A stretch of DNA of 7,349 nt from an uncultured Roseovarius sp. Its GTDB lineage: Bacteria > Pseudomonadota > Alphaproteobacteria > Rhodobacterales > Rhodobacteraceae. This document shows positions 1 through 7,158 of the stretch, in pieces. The notes below the pieces were generated by a model. That model was not told where the DNA came from, searched no databases, and saw nothing but the letters and a program-made list of their open reading frames with translations. The DNA is taken from positions 1 to 7,349 of the forward strand of contig CAJXKX010000095.1 in the NCBI GenBank assembly GCA_913055965.1. Reading direction: 5' to 3'. The position numbers and the translations under genes were made by a program. Numbering within the stretch: the stretch's first letter is position 1; each line of letters opens with the position of its first letter.

Positions 1-316
1 CCGCGTCCTGCGCCGCCTCGACCGCCTCGCCGACGGCCCCCTCGACGCTCTCCGCCGCCTCCTGCGCGGTCTCTGTCACGGCATCCGCCGCGCCTTCGGC
101 GGCCTCGCCTGCCGCTTCCGTGGCGGCCTCTGCCGCTTCGCCCGCCTCTTCCGCGGCCTCGCCCGCCGCCGTTTCGGCCTCCTGCAGCGCCTCGGGCGCC
201 TCGACATCGCCCTGCGTGACCTCGTCGACCACCTCGGTCACCGACTTGCCGGTGAACAAGAGATATCCGCCGCCCAGCACGACCAGGGCCAGCACGATCC
301 AGACAATATTCTTCAT
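1..316 (-). CDS. Membrane-anchored Ala/Glu-rich repeat protein, N-terminal part (runs off left edge)
   Basis: The reverse strand is open from an ATG at 316 to the window edge, giving 105 residues with no stop. A GGAG Shine-Dalgarno lies about 7 bases before the ATG. Residues 3-22 form one hydrophobic helix (NIVWIVLALVVLGGGYLLFT), read as an uncleaved signal anchor or single membrane span. From about residue 40 onward the chain is almost only Ala, Glu and Gly, with a few Thr, Val, Asp and Gln, in short imperfect repeats of the type EAAGEAAEEAGEAAEAA. Such a chain should be a long amphipathic or coiled helix, like LEA-type or apolipoprotein-like segments, projecting into the periplasm. I do not recognise the family and no catalytic motif is visible. 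The C-terminus is outside the window, so a folded domain there cannot be excluded. The gene is divergent from infC. An overlapping 87-codon plus-strand frame at 120-383 is a shadow. Confidence 0.72.
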   Translation of the reverse strand, partial: MKNIVWIVLALVVLGGGYLLFTGKSVTEVVDEVTQGDVEAPEALQEAETAAGEAAEEAGEAAEAATEAAGEAAEGAADAVTETAQEAAESVEGAVGEAVEAAQDA

Positions 317-339
317 CGCAATCTCCAGACTTGTTTCGC

Positions 340-365
340 GGGCCCGCCGCGCGGGTGGCGGGCCC
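340..365. other. GC-rich hairpin in the divergent leader upstream of infC
   Basis: GGGCCCGCC (340-348) and GGCGGGCCC (357-365) are perfect 9-base inverted arms around an 8-base loop. No T-run follows on either strand, so it is not a standard intrinsic terminator. It lies 24 bases before the ATG of the minus-strand gene at 316. It would therefore fold in that gene's 5' leader if transcription starts further right, or it may be a protein-binding or pausing site. Its role is unknown. Confidence 0.35.
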
Positions 366-521
366 TTCGCATTCCTCGCATGACAGATGAGGGTATCCCC
401 CCGGCACCTCAAGGGGAAAAACCGTGCAAGCAGCCCCGCCCGGCCGGATTTTGCCGCTTGAAAGCCGCGCCCCCCCCGTTTACCTTCCAGCGCCAAATCC
501 CACGCTTGAACGCAACGATAA

Positions 522-526
522 AAGGA
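522..526 (+). promoter_or_regulatory. Ribosome binding site that fixes the infC start at ATA 535
   Basis: AAGGA is followed by 8 bases and then the ATA codon at 535-537. This is ideal spacing and supports initiation at ATA, where family conservation begins. The GTG at 424, the only canonical upstream in-frame start, has only a purine-rich AAGGGGAAAAA stretch close before it. Use of it would add 37 residues unlike IF-3. Confidence 0.65.
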
Positions 527-534
527 CCGAAGCC

Positions 535-1080
535 ATAGCCCGCAGACCTCACAACGCGCCGCCCACGCGCGATACCGGCCCCCGCGTGAACGACCGCATT
601 CGCGCCGAAGAAATCCGCCTGATCGGTGCCGATGGCGAGAACATCGGCGTCATCTCCCCCGCCCGGGCGCTCGAAATGGCGGAGGAGGCAGGGCTCGACC
701 TCGTCGAGATCTCGCCCAACGCGACCCCGCCGGTCTGCAAGATCATGGATTTCGGCAAGTACAAGTACGAACAGCAGAAACGCGAGGCCGAAGCCCGCAA
801 GAAGCAGAAGACCATCGAGGTCAAGGAGGTCAAGTTCCGCCCCGGAACCGACACCCATGACTACGAGGTCAAGATGCGCAACGTGCTGAAATTCCTCGAG
901 GGCGGCGACAAGGTCAAGATCACGCTGCGGTTCCGCGGCCGTGAGATGGCGCACCAGAATCTCGGGCGCGACCTGCTCGAGCGCATCGCCGGCGATGTCG
1001 AGGGGGTGGGCCGCGTCGAGAACATGCCCAAGATGGAAGGCCGCCAGATGATCATGATCATCGGCCCGGGGGCAAAGTGA
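535..1080 (+). CDS. infC: Translation initiation factor IF-3, probable ATA start
   Basis: IF-3 binds the 30S subunit in the cytoplasm, keeps it apart from 50S and checks the start codon and initiator tRNA. From the ATA at 535 the protein is 181 residues, the usual IF-3 length, opening with (M)ARRPHNAPPTRDTGPRVNDR. The N domain covers about residues 15-84 and includes the family signature KIMDFGKYKYEQQK (69-82). A Lys-rich linker follows (83-95), then the C domain (95-178), with VKFRPGTDTHDYEVK, TLRFRGREMAHQNLG and the ending ENMPKMEGRQMIMIIGP. A GTG at 424 would extend the protein by 37 unconserved residues, which I reject. AUU and related rare starts are known for infC (E. coli uses AUU) and allow IF-3 to repress its own translation, so the same control is likely here. 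The next gene is a DUF4177-like ORF 22 bases on, not rpmI-rplT. Confidence 0.95.
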   Translation: MARRPHNAPPTRDTGPRVNDRIRAEEIRLIGADGENIGVISPARALEMAEEAGLDLVEISPNATPPVCKIMDFGKYKYEQQKREAEARKKQKTIEVKEVKFRPGTDTHDYEVKMRNVLKFLEGGDKVKITLRFRGREMAHQNLGRDLLERIAGDVEGVGRVENMPKMEGRQMIMIIGPGAK

Positions 1081-1102
1081 CCGCGTCCCGCGCCACGACA
1101 GG

Positions 1103-1450
1103 GTGAGCGGCGCGGTGGCCGCGCGCGAATACCGTGTCCTGCCCGCGCCAACGCGCGGGCGCAAGGCACCGGGCGTCAAGACACCCGAGGGGCGCTTCGC
1201 GCTTGGCCTCGAGGATGTGCTCAACGAGATGGCGCGCGACGGCTGGCGCTACCTGCGCAGCGACATCCTGCCCAGCGAAGAGCGTCAGGGCCTGACCTCG
1301 ACCACCACGGTCTATCGCTCGGTTCTGGTGTTCGAGCGCAGCCTCGCGCCGCCGCCGCTGCCCTCCGGGCCGCCGGAACCCGAACCCGAACGCGAGGTGA
1401 TGGCCGAAGACATCGCCCGCTCGCTCTCGCCCGATCGCTCCGACACCTGA
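1103..1450 (+). CDS. DUF4177-like small protein downstream of infC
   Basis: This gene encodes 115 residues from a GTG at 1103, and begins 22 bases after the infC stop, so it is probably co-transcribed with infC. Residues 9-79 look like the small alpha/beta DUF4177 domain: EYRVLPAPTRG (9-19), then an Arg/Lys-rich stretch, a helix LEDVLNEMARDGWRYLRSD, and a closing strand TTVYRSVLVFER. The ALNEMAxDGW-like helix followed by hydrophobic strands is typical of that family, whose function is unknown. The tail (81-98) is Pro/Glu-rich (PPPLPSGPPEPEPE) and likely disordered. A second GTG at 1115 would give VAAREYRVLPAP, closer to the usual N-terminus, and has AGGGTGAG about 7 bases before it. The start is therefore uncertain by four codons. 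No enzyme motif, signal peptide or membrane span is visible. Confidence 0.8.
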   Translation: MSGAVAAREYRVLPAPTRGRKAPGVKTPEGRFALGLEDVLNEMARDGWRYLRSDILPSEERQGLTSTTTVYRSVLVFERSLAPPPLPSGPPEPEPEREVMAEDIARSLSPDRSDT

Positions 1451-1480
1451 GGGCCGGGCGGGGCTGGCCGCACGGCCCTC
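1449..1480 (+). terminator. Weak hairpin at the end of the infC-DUF4177 transcript
   Basis: GAGGGCCG (1449-1456) pairs perfectly with CGGCCCTC (1473-1480) across a 16-base loop. The first arm overlaps the stop codon of the DUF4177-like gene. No T-run follows directly; the nearest is six T at 1527-1532. It may be a weak or Rho-assisted terminator, or a 3' stability hairpin. Confidence 0.3.
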
Positions 1481-1544
1481 GCAGGGGCCACGCGCGGCGG
1501 CACCCTGTCACGGTCATGTCGCGGGATTTTTTGGCGATTGCCCC

Positions 1545-1572
1545 TTCTCATCCGCGCGATTTGCCATACACT
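1545..1572 (+). promoter_or_regulatory. Weak candidate promoter for the J-domain gene
   Basis: TTCTCA (1545-1550) and TACACT (1567-1572) are separated by 16 bases. The -10 matches the consensus at four of six positions and the -35 is poor. It would start transcription near 1579, about 20 bases before the ATG at 1601. The call rests on motif similarity only. Confidence 0.22.
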
Positions 1573-1600
1573 CTGCGCCCTGACTCGGAAAGGTTCGCGC

Positions 1601-2224
1601 ATGTCCAAGACTGATCCCTTCGGATTCGATCTGTCCGTTTCCTCCGCCAAGCGCAAGAAGCCGCGCGGGCGGCGGGCGATGTCCGGCGCGTCGGAAACCT
1701 CGACCCGCGTCTGCGAGCACGAAGGCTGCGAGGAGCCGGGGCTCTACCGCGCGCCCAAGTCGCCGGACCTGCTCGACGAGTATTTCTGGTTCTGCCAGCA
1801 GCATGTGCGCGAGTACAATCTCAAGTGGAATTTCTTCGAAAGCACCACCGAGGCCGAACTCAACGCGCAGATGTCGCGCGACAAGGTGTGGGAGCGCGAG
1901 ACCAAGCGTTTCAACGACCCCGAGGCGCGCGCCTGGGCGCGGCTGGGCATCGAGGACCCCCACCAGGTGCTGGGCGAGAACGCCACCCGCAACCCCGGCC
2001 GCAAGCAGGCGGGCAAGCGCAAGCTGCCGCCCACCGAACGCCGGGCCATCGAGATACTAGAAGCGGGCGACGACTGGTCCAAGGCCGACCTGCGCAAGGC
2101 CTACAAATCGCTGATCAAGGTGCTGCACCCCGATATCAACGGCGGCGACCGCAGCCAGGAAGAGCAGTTGCAACAGGTGGTCTGGGCCTGGGATCAGCTC
2201 AAGGACAGCCGCAATTTCAAGTGA
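1601..2224 (+). CDS. J-domain (DnaJ-like) protein with N-terminal Cys/His cluster
   Basis: This 207-residue cytoplasmic protein is probably a co-chaperone that stimulates the ATPase of an Hsp70 such as DnaK. The C-terminus (about 147-205) is a J domain: helix I RRAIEILEAG, helix II KADLRKAYKSLIKVL, the loop HPD (177-179) needed for Hsp70 contact, and a helix-III-like EEQLQQVVWAWDQLKDS. The J domain sits at the C-terminus, unlike DnaJ, and there is no G/F region or classical CxxCxGxG zinc repeat. A separate N-terminal module has CEHEGC (Cys38, Cys43) and FCQQH (Cys65, His68), a plausible CCCH metal site. Before it lies a basic segment (KRKKPRGRR). The ATG at 1601 is chosen because GGAAAGG lies 7 bases upstream; the frame is open back to 1538 but without a site. 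The type is common in alphaproteobacteria, and its specific client is unknown. Confidence 0.9.
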   Translation: MSKTDPFGFDLSVSSAKRKKPRGRRAMSGASETSTRVCEHEGCEEPGLYRAPKSPDLLDEYFWFCQQHVREYNLKWNFFESTTEAELNAQMSRDKVWERETKRFNDPEARAWARLGIEDPHQVLGENATRNPGRKQAGKRKLPPTERRAIEILEAGDDWSKADLRKAYKSLIKVLHPDINGGDRSQEEQLQQVVWAWDQLKDSRNFK

Positions 2225-2240
2225 GGCGGATTTCGCGCCC

Positions 2241-2268
2241 CGCCCGTGACCAGATCACAGACCGGGCG
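2241..2268 (+). other. Hairpin between the J-domain and DUF2892 genes
   Basis: CGCCC (2241-2245) pairs with GGGCG (2264-2268), and inside them GTGA (2246-2249) pairs with TCAC (2255-2258), leaving a five-base bulge. It starts 16 bases after the J-domain stop and has no T-run. It could be a 3' end hairpin or a processing site; the evidence is modest. Confidence 0.25.
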
Positions 2269-2339
2269 CGCCGCCACGTGGCATGCTCACCCTCGTCAAC
2301 CGGCGCGCGCCGCGCGTCATCCAGACCGAAGGTGATATC

Positions 2340-2546
2340 ATGCTCAAGAAAAACGTCGGAACCGTCGATCGCGCGCTGCGCATCATCCTCGGCCTCGGGC
2401 TGCTGGCCGGGTTCTTCCTCAACAGCGGCGGGGCCTATAGCTGGCTCTACCTGATCGGCATCATTCCGCTGGTCACGGGGCTGATTTCTTCCTGTCCGCT
2501 CTATTCGATCTTCGGGCTCTCGACATGCCCCATCAAGAAAGGGTAG
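2340..2546 (+). CDS. DUF2892 (YgaP-type) two-helix inner-membrane protein
   Basis: The gene encodes 68 residues. The N-terminus MLKKNVGTVDRALRIILG is the usual opening of the family (Asn and Asp followed by an Arg-rich turn into the first helix). Helix 1 spans about 12-28 and helix 2 about 33-50. Then comes the conserved tail SCPLYSIFGLSTC, with Cys52 and Cys63, and a short basic end. This matches the DUF2892/YgaP transmembrane domain, which in E. coli YgaP is fused to a rhodanese. Here it stands alone, and the role of such free-standing proteins is not established. The ATG at 2340 is preferred over an upstream in-frame ATG at 2283, because AAGG lies about 7 bases before it and conservation starts there. 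The gene follows the J-domain gene by 115 bases and is closed by a strong terminator. Confidence 0.87.
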   Translation: MLKKNVGTVDRALRIILGLGLLAGFFLNSGGAYSWLYLIGIIPLVTGLISSCPLYSIFGLSTCPIKKG

Positions 2547-2552
2547 AGTCTA

Positions 2553-2573
2553 CAGTGGATCACACCACCACTG
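2553..2573 (+). other. Small hairpin just after the DUF2892 stop
   Basis: CAGTGG (2553-2558) and CCACTG (2568-2573) are perfect inverted arms around a nine-base loop. It begins six bases after the stop codon and 27 bases before the terminator stem, so it would form part of the 3' untranslated region. It may protect the 3' end or be part of a 3'-derived small RNA. Confidence 0.3.
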
Positions 2574-2599
2574 GTTGAGCCACATCCAACTCCAGGGAC

Positions 2600-2658
2600 G
2601 CGTCCCGGTCGGCCACATTACTCCCGGTTCACCGGGGCCGGCCGGGACGCTCTTTTCT
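2600..2658 (+). terminator. Strong rho-independent terminator after the DUF2892 gene
   Basis: The arms at 2600-2614 and 2636-2650 form a 15-pair stem with one G-U pair (GCGTCCCGG facing CCGGGACGC at the base). TCTTTTCT follows at once on the plus strand. The 21-base loop can itself fold as CCCGG-TTCA-CCGGG (2623-2636, sharing one G with the outer arm). On the minus strand there is no T-run after the stem, so it serves the plus-strand genes and not uvrA. Confidence 0.85.
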
Positions 2659-2737
2659 GCTTGTCGGCACGTGGCAGGTCTCCGCCCAAGCGGTTGATCA
2701 GGGCTGCATATCCCAGGAAAACGCCCACCTCCCTGGC

Positions 2738-2791
2738 AAAGGAGGCACCATCATGTCACGACTGTTCGCGCTCGGCCTGAGCGGACGATGA
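2738..2791 (+). CDS. Possible 12-residue ORF with a perfect Shine-Dalgarno sequence
   Basis: AAAGGAGG (2738-2745) lies 7 bases before ATG 2753, the strongest ribosome site in the window. The frame reads MSRLFALGLSGR and stops at 2789-2791. It stands alone after a strong terminator and ends 15 bases before the 3' end of uvrA, which is on the other strand. It could encode a real micropeptide, a leader peptide without a downstream gene, or be the relic of a lost gene's 5' end. No promoter is evident. The interval given includes the ribosome site; the coding part is 2753-2791. Confidence 0.3.
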   Translation, partial: KGGTIMSRLFALGLSGR

Positions 2792-2806
2792 CAGGAACGT
2801 GCGCCC

Positions 2807-5665
<2,859 letters not shown>

Positions 5666-5690
5666 CCGGAGCCCCCTTGCCACCGCTCAT

Positions 5691-5719
5691 GACATAGAGG
5701 AGTGCTGCGAGTCGTCCAA
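5691..5719 (-). promoter_or_regulatory. Candidate uvrA promoter
   Basis: On the minus strand TTGGAC (5719-5714) and TATGTC (5696-5691) are spaced by 17 bases. Transcription would start near 5684, giving a leader of about 19 bases that includes the ribosome site. The match to the consensus is partial. The SOS box lies 11 bases upstream of the -35, so LexA might act there by contact with polymerase, or a different promoter overlapping the box may be used. Confidence 0.35.
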
Positions 5720-5730
5720 GCCGAAATTGT

Positions 5731-5745
5731 GAACGAAGAGTGAAC
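5731..5745 (-). promoter_or_regulatory. LexA (SOS) box of uvrA
   Basis: The plus strand reads GAACGAAGAGTGAAC, so in the uvrA direction it is GTTC-N7-GTTC, a direct repeat rather than the E. coli palindrome. This is the established LexA recognition form in alphaproteobacteria such as Rhodobacter and Rhizobium, and uvrA is a classic SOS gene. It lies 66 bases upstream of the uvrA ATG. LexA is expected to repress uvrA until RecA is activated by DNA damage. Confidence 0.8.
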
Positions 5746-5869
5746 AAAGGGCGGCGGGGCGGGGCTGATTGACATGGATTTCAGCACCGCAAGGCGGGAA
5801 GGGCCTGGCTGGCCTGAAGGGGACGTCGGAGCTCAGTGTCGGGCGGGACCGTCACGGCCAGACAAGATC

Positions 5870-5915
5870 AAAAAAGTTCAAAACTTTCTTGTACGGAATC
5901 TTTTCAAGATTCCGT
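5870..5915 (-). terminator. Tandem-hairpin terminator after the methyltransferase gene
   Basis: Reading the minus strand from the methyltransferase stop, the first stem is a perfect 10-base pair set (5915-5906 with 5902-5893, ACGGAATCTT against AAGATTCCGT, loop GAA). The second stem AAAGTT-TTG-AACTTT (5887-5873) runs into six T (5875-5870). The two AT-rich hairpins differ sharply from the GC-rich surroundings. The position, 31 bases past the stop codon, and the T-run support intrinsic termination of the iscR-methyltransferase transcript. A dispersed intergenic repeat is an alternative reading. Confidence 0.7.
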
Positions 5916-5946
5916 TCGTCAACGCCCGCTCCAGGCCAACCGCCGC

Positions 5947-6504
5947 CTATTTCTGCGCCAGCGCCCAGGCGCAGATCGGGAATTCGGGATCGTCGGTCAG
6001 GTCGTCGGTCTCGGGGTCGTGGGCCGGCGGCCAGACATCCTCGAGGTTGCGCCGCGCGGCGGCACGGTTGCCCCATTGCCGCGCGGTGATCTTCGCCTCG
6101 GCGAACCCCGCCTCGATCAGCAGGTTCTTCAGCCCCCGCGCGCTCCAGCGCGAGCAATCCACCGGGTCGCCGTGATACGGGACGTGGAACGGCACCGCGA
6201 GCCAGAACCAGCCATCGGGGCGCAGCATCTGCCGCACGTGGCGGGTGGCCGCATAGGGCCGGTCGAGATGTTCCCACACCTGATTGGCGAGGATCAGATC
6301 GAATTGCTCCACCGCGCCCGAGGCGTCGGTGAACGCCGCCTTGCAGATGTCGTGGCGCGGATAGCGAAAGCGCGTGTAGCTGCGGAACGCAAAGCGCCGC
6401 CCGAACTTGCCGGAGATCTCGGCGGCGTCGAGCGTCTCGGGCTCCAGCGCCTCGATCCAGCGGCGGGTGGCCCTCTGCATCACGATACGGTTGAGACTGG
6501 CCAC
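5947..6504 (-). CDS. Class I SAM-dependent methyltransferase, GTG start
   Basis: The 185-residue protein has the order of a type 11 (class I) methyltransferase domain. Residues 18-32 hold the motif I position, but as EPETLDAAEISGK without the usual DxGxGxG. FDLILANQVWEHLDRPY (68-84) is the typical post-motif region, with the EHL seen in Methyltransf_11 proteins. MLRPDGWFWLAVPF (93-106) is the strand pair after the glycine turn, and HGDPVDCSRWSARGLKNLL (111-129) with FPICAWALAQK at the end are features I recognise from a family of bacterial methyltransferases of unknown substrate. The GTG at 6504 is chosen because GGGAGGG stands just upstream at good spacing, while the ATG at codon 9 has none. 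The gene lies 63 bases after iscR on the same strand, so read-through from the iscR promoter is likely. It is probably soluble; its substrate cannot be inferred. Confidence 0.85.
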   Translation of the reverse strand: MASLNRIVMQRATRRWIEALEPETLDAAEISGKFGRRFAFRSYTRFRYPRHDICKAAFTDASGAVEQFDLILANQVWEHLDRPYAATRHVRQMLRPDGWFWLAVPFHVPYHGDPVDCSRWSARGLKNLLIEAGFAEAKITARQWGNRAAARRNLEDVWPPAHDPETDDLTDDPEFPICAWALAQK

Positions 6505-6567
6505 CCCGGCCCTCCCTCGGCACGACAGGTCGCAAGACTGCCCGAGCCGTGCCCGGCCCGCAAGCCG

Positions 6568-7029
6568 CTACTCGTCGTCCACCACCGAGAAGAGATGCGG
6601 CACCGCCGGGCACGGAGCCAGCGCGTTGCCCACCACGTCGCTCAGCCGCGCCTGGTGCAGGAACACGTAGACATGCGCCGAGAGCTGCTCCCACAGCTTG
6701 TCGGTCAGGCGCGAGGCGTCGGTCTCGTTCGAGGCGCCGGTCGCGCCTGCCCCGCGGCTCAACGCGTCCATCGACTCGTCGACGGCCTGCAGCACCTCGG
6801 CGATGCGAATCTTTTCGGCCGGCCGGGCCAGGCGATAGCCGCCGCCGGGGCCGCGCACGCTCTCGACGATCTCGGCGCGGCGGAGGCGGACGAAGAGCTG
6901 CTCCAGATAAGCCAGCGAAATGTCCTGCCGTTCGGCGATCTCGCTCAGCGCCACCAGACGGCCGGCGCCCTCGCGCGCCAGATCGGTCAGCGCGATCATC
7001 GCGTACCGCCCCTTTGTGCTGAGTTTCAT
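6568..7029 (-). CDS. iscR: Rrf2-family regulator, IscR of the Rhodobacter type (no Cys triad)
   Basis: The 153-residue DNA-binding regulator most likely controls Fe-S cluster assembly genes. The winged helix covers residues 1-70: MKLSTKGRYAMIALTDLA, the recognition region ISLAYLEQLFVRLRRAEIV, and the wing SVRGPGGGYRLAR, all standard for Rrf2/IscR. A dimerisation helix follows (75-92, IRIAEVLQAVDESMDAL), then LTDKLWEQLS (108-117), which aligns with the LTHxLW region of E. coli IscR. Between them, where the classical protein has its three cluster cysteines, there are none (SRGAGATGASNETDAS), and the ligand His is replaced by Asp110. The only cysteine is Cys140. The Rhodobacter sphaeroides IscR is, from memory, reported to lack the triad and still bind a cluster, which fits. 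The gene is divergent from a hydrolase gene that in relatives precedes the suf genes, and its promoter carries two iron-type operators. A different Rrf2 role is possible but less likely. Confidence 0.88.
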   Translation of the reverse strand: MKLSTKGRYAMIALTDLAREGAGRLVALSEIAERQDISLAYLEQLFVRLRRAEIVESVRGPGGGYRLARPAEKIRIAEVLQAVDESMDALSRGAGATGASNETDASRLTDKLWEQLSAHVYVFLHQARLSDVVGNALAPCPAVPHLFSVVDDE

Positions 7030-7057
7030 GCCAATCCCCCGACCGACGCTCGTACAG

Positions 7058-7086
7058 TTGACGCATGGGCCAACACGTCTTACCTA
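7058..7086 (+). promoter_or_regulatory. Weak candidate rightward promoter for the hydrolase operon
   Basis: TTGACG (7058-7063) is a good -35, but the hexamer 17 bases on (TACCTA, 7081-7086) is a poor -10. An alternative is TTCAAG (7108-7113) with TTCTAT (7131-7136) at 17 bases, whose -10 would lie inside the ICE box. Neither is decisive; the hydrolase start at 7194 does require a promoter in this region. Confidence 0.22.
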
Positions 7087-7121
7087 CCCATCAGCCGGGT
7101 GAGACGGTTCAAGCCCGAAAA

Positions 7122-7136
7122 TTAGAACGTTTCTAT
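7122..7136. promoter_or_regulatory. Irr-type iron control element (ICE box)
   Basis: TTAGAA-CGT-TTCTAT matches the alphaproteobacterial Irr box TTAGAA-N3-TTCTAA at 11 of the 12 arm bases, inside an otherwise GC-rich region. It covers the -10 and the expected start point of the leftward iscR promoter, which suggests repression of iscR when Irr is bound (iron limitation). It could also affect the rightward hydrolase promoter. The site is assigned by motif only. Confidence 0.6.
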
Positions 7137-7158
7137 GTTGCCTGACAGATTGCGTCAA
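7130..7158 (-). promoter_or_regulatory. Candidate iscR promoter
   Basis: On the minus strand TTGACG (7158-7153) and TAGAAA (7135-7130) are spaced by exactly 17 bases. The -35 has five of six consensus bases and the -10 has four. Transcription would start near 7123, about 94 bases before the iscR ATG. The -35 overlaps the TGA-N9-TCA palindrome and the -10 overlaps the ICE box. Confidence 0.5.
7143..7157. promoter_or_regulatory. Candidate Rrf2-type iron box (IscR/RirA operator)
   Basis: The plus strand reads TGAC-AGATTGC-GTCA, a four-base perfect palindrome that also satisfies TGA-N9-TCA, the iron-responsive operator form described for RirA, an Rrf2 relative, in Rhizobiales. It lies between the ICE box and the hydrolase start and overlaps the -35 of the leftward iscR promoter. 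This is what autorepression of iscR would need. Binding by this IscR is inference. Confidence 0.45.

Noticed and set aside
257..284. Loss of a zinc ligand in UvrA module 1 (residues 257-284 of the protein) as a defect
   Set aside because: The Ser at position 260 is, as far as I recall, the normal form in alphaproteobacterial UvrA. Module 2, the one needed for DNA damage recognition, is intact, so this is not a sign of decay. The numbers given here are protein residues.
424..534. N-terminal extension of IF-3 from GTG 424
   Set aside because: The 37 extra residues are Pro/Arg-rich, include a run of eight C in the DNA and are unlike any IF-3. The conserved protein and its ribosome site point to ATA 535.
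409..1224. 271-codon minus-strand frame opposite infC
   Set aside because: The plus strand encodes full-length IF-3 with all signatures. The antisense product has no recognisable domain.
2612..2640. tRNA-like T-arm in the terminator loop (GGTTCACC)
   Set aside because: There is no acceptor stem, anticodon arm or D-arm around it, and the strong stem with a T-run explains the region.
5769..5774. Perfect TTGACA on the plus strand as a promoter -35
   Set aside because: There is no acceptable -10 about 17 bases downstream and no plus-strand gene follows, so it is taken as chance.
5852..7066. 404-codon minus-strand frame overlapping iscR and the methyltransferase
   Set aside because: It is a different frame on the same strand as two clear genes, Arg/Gly/Ala-rich as expected for a GC shadow, and crosses the terminator.
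5836..7125. 429-codon plus-strand frame opposite the methyltransferase and iscR
   Set aside because: It is codon-aligned antisense of both genes, which share one minus frame, and it also runs through the terminator hairpins and the iscR promoter region. No family is recognisable.
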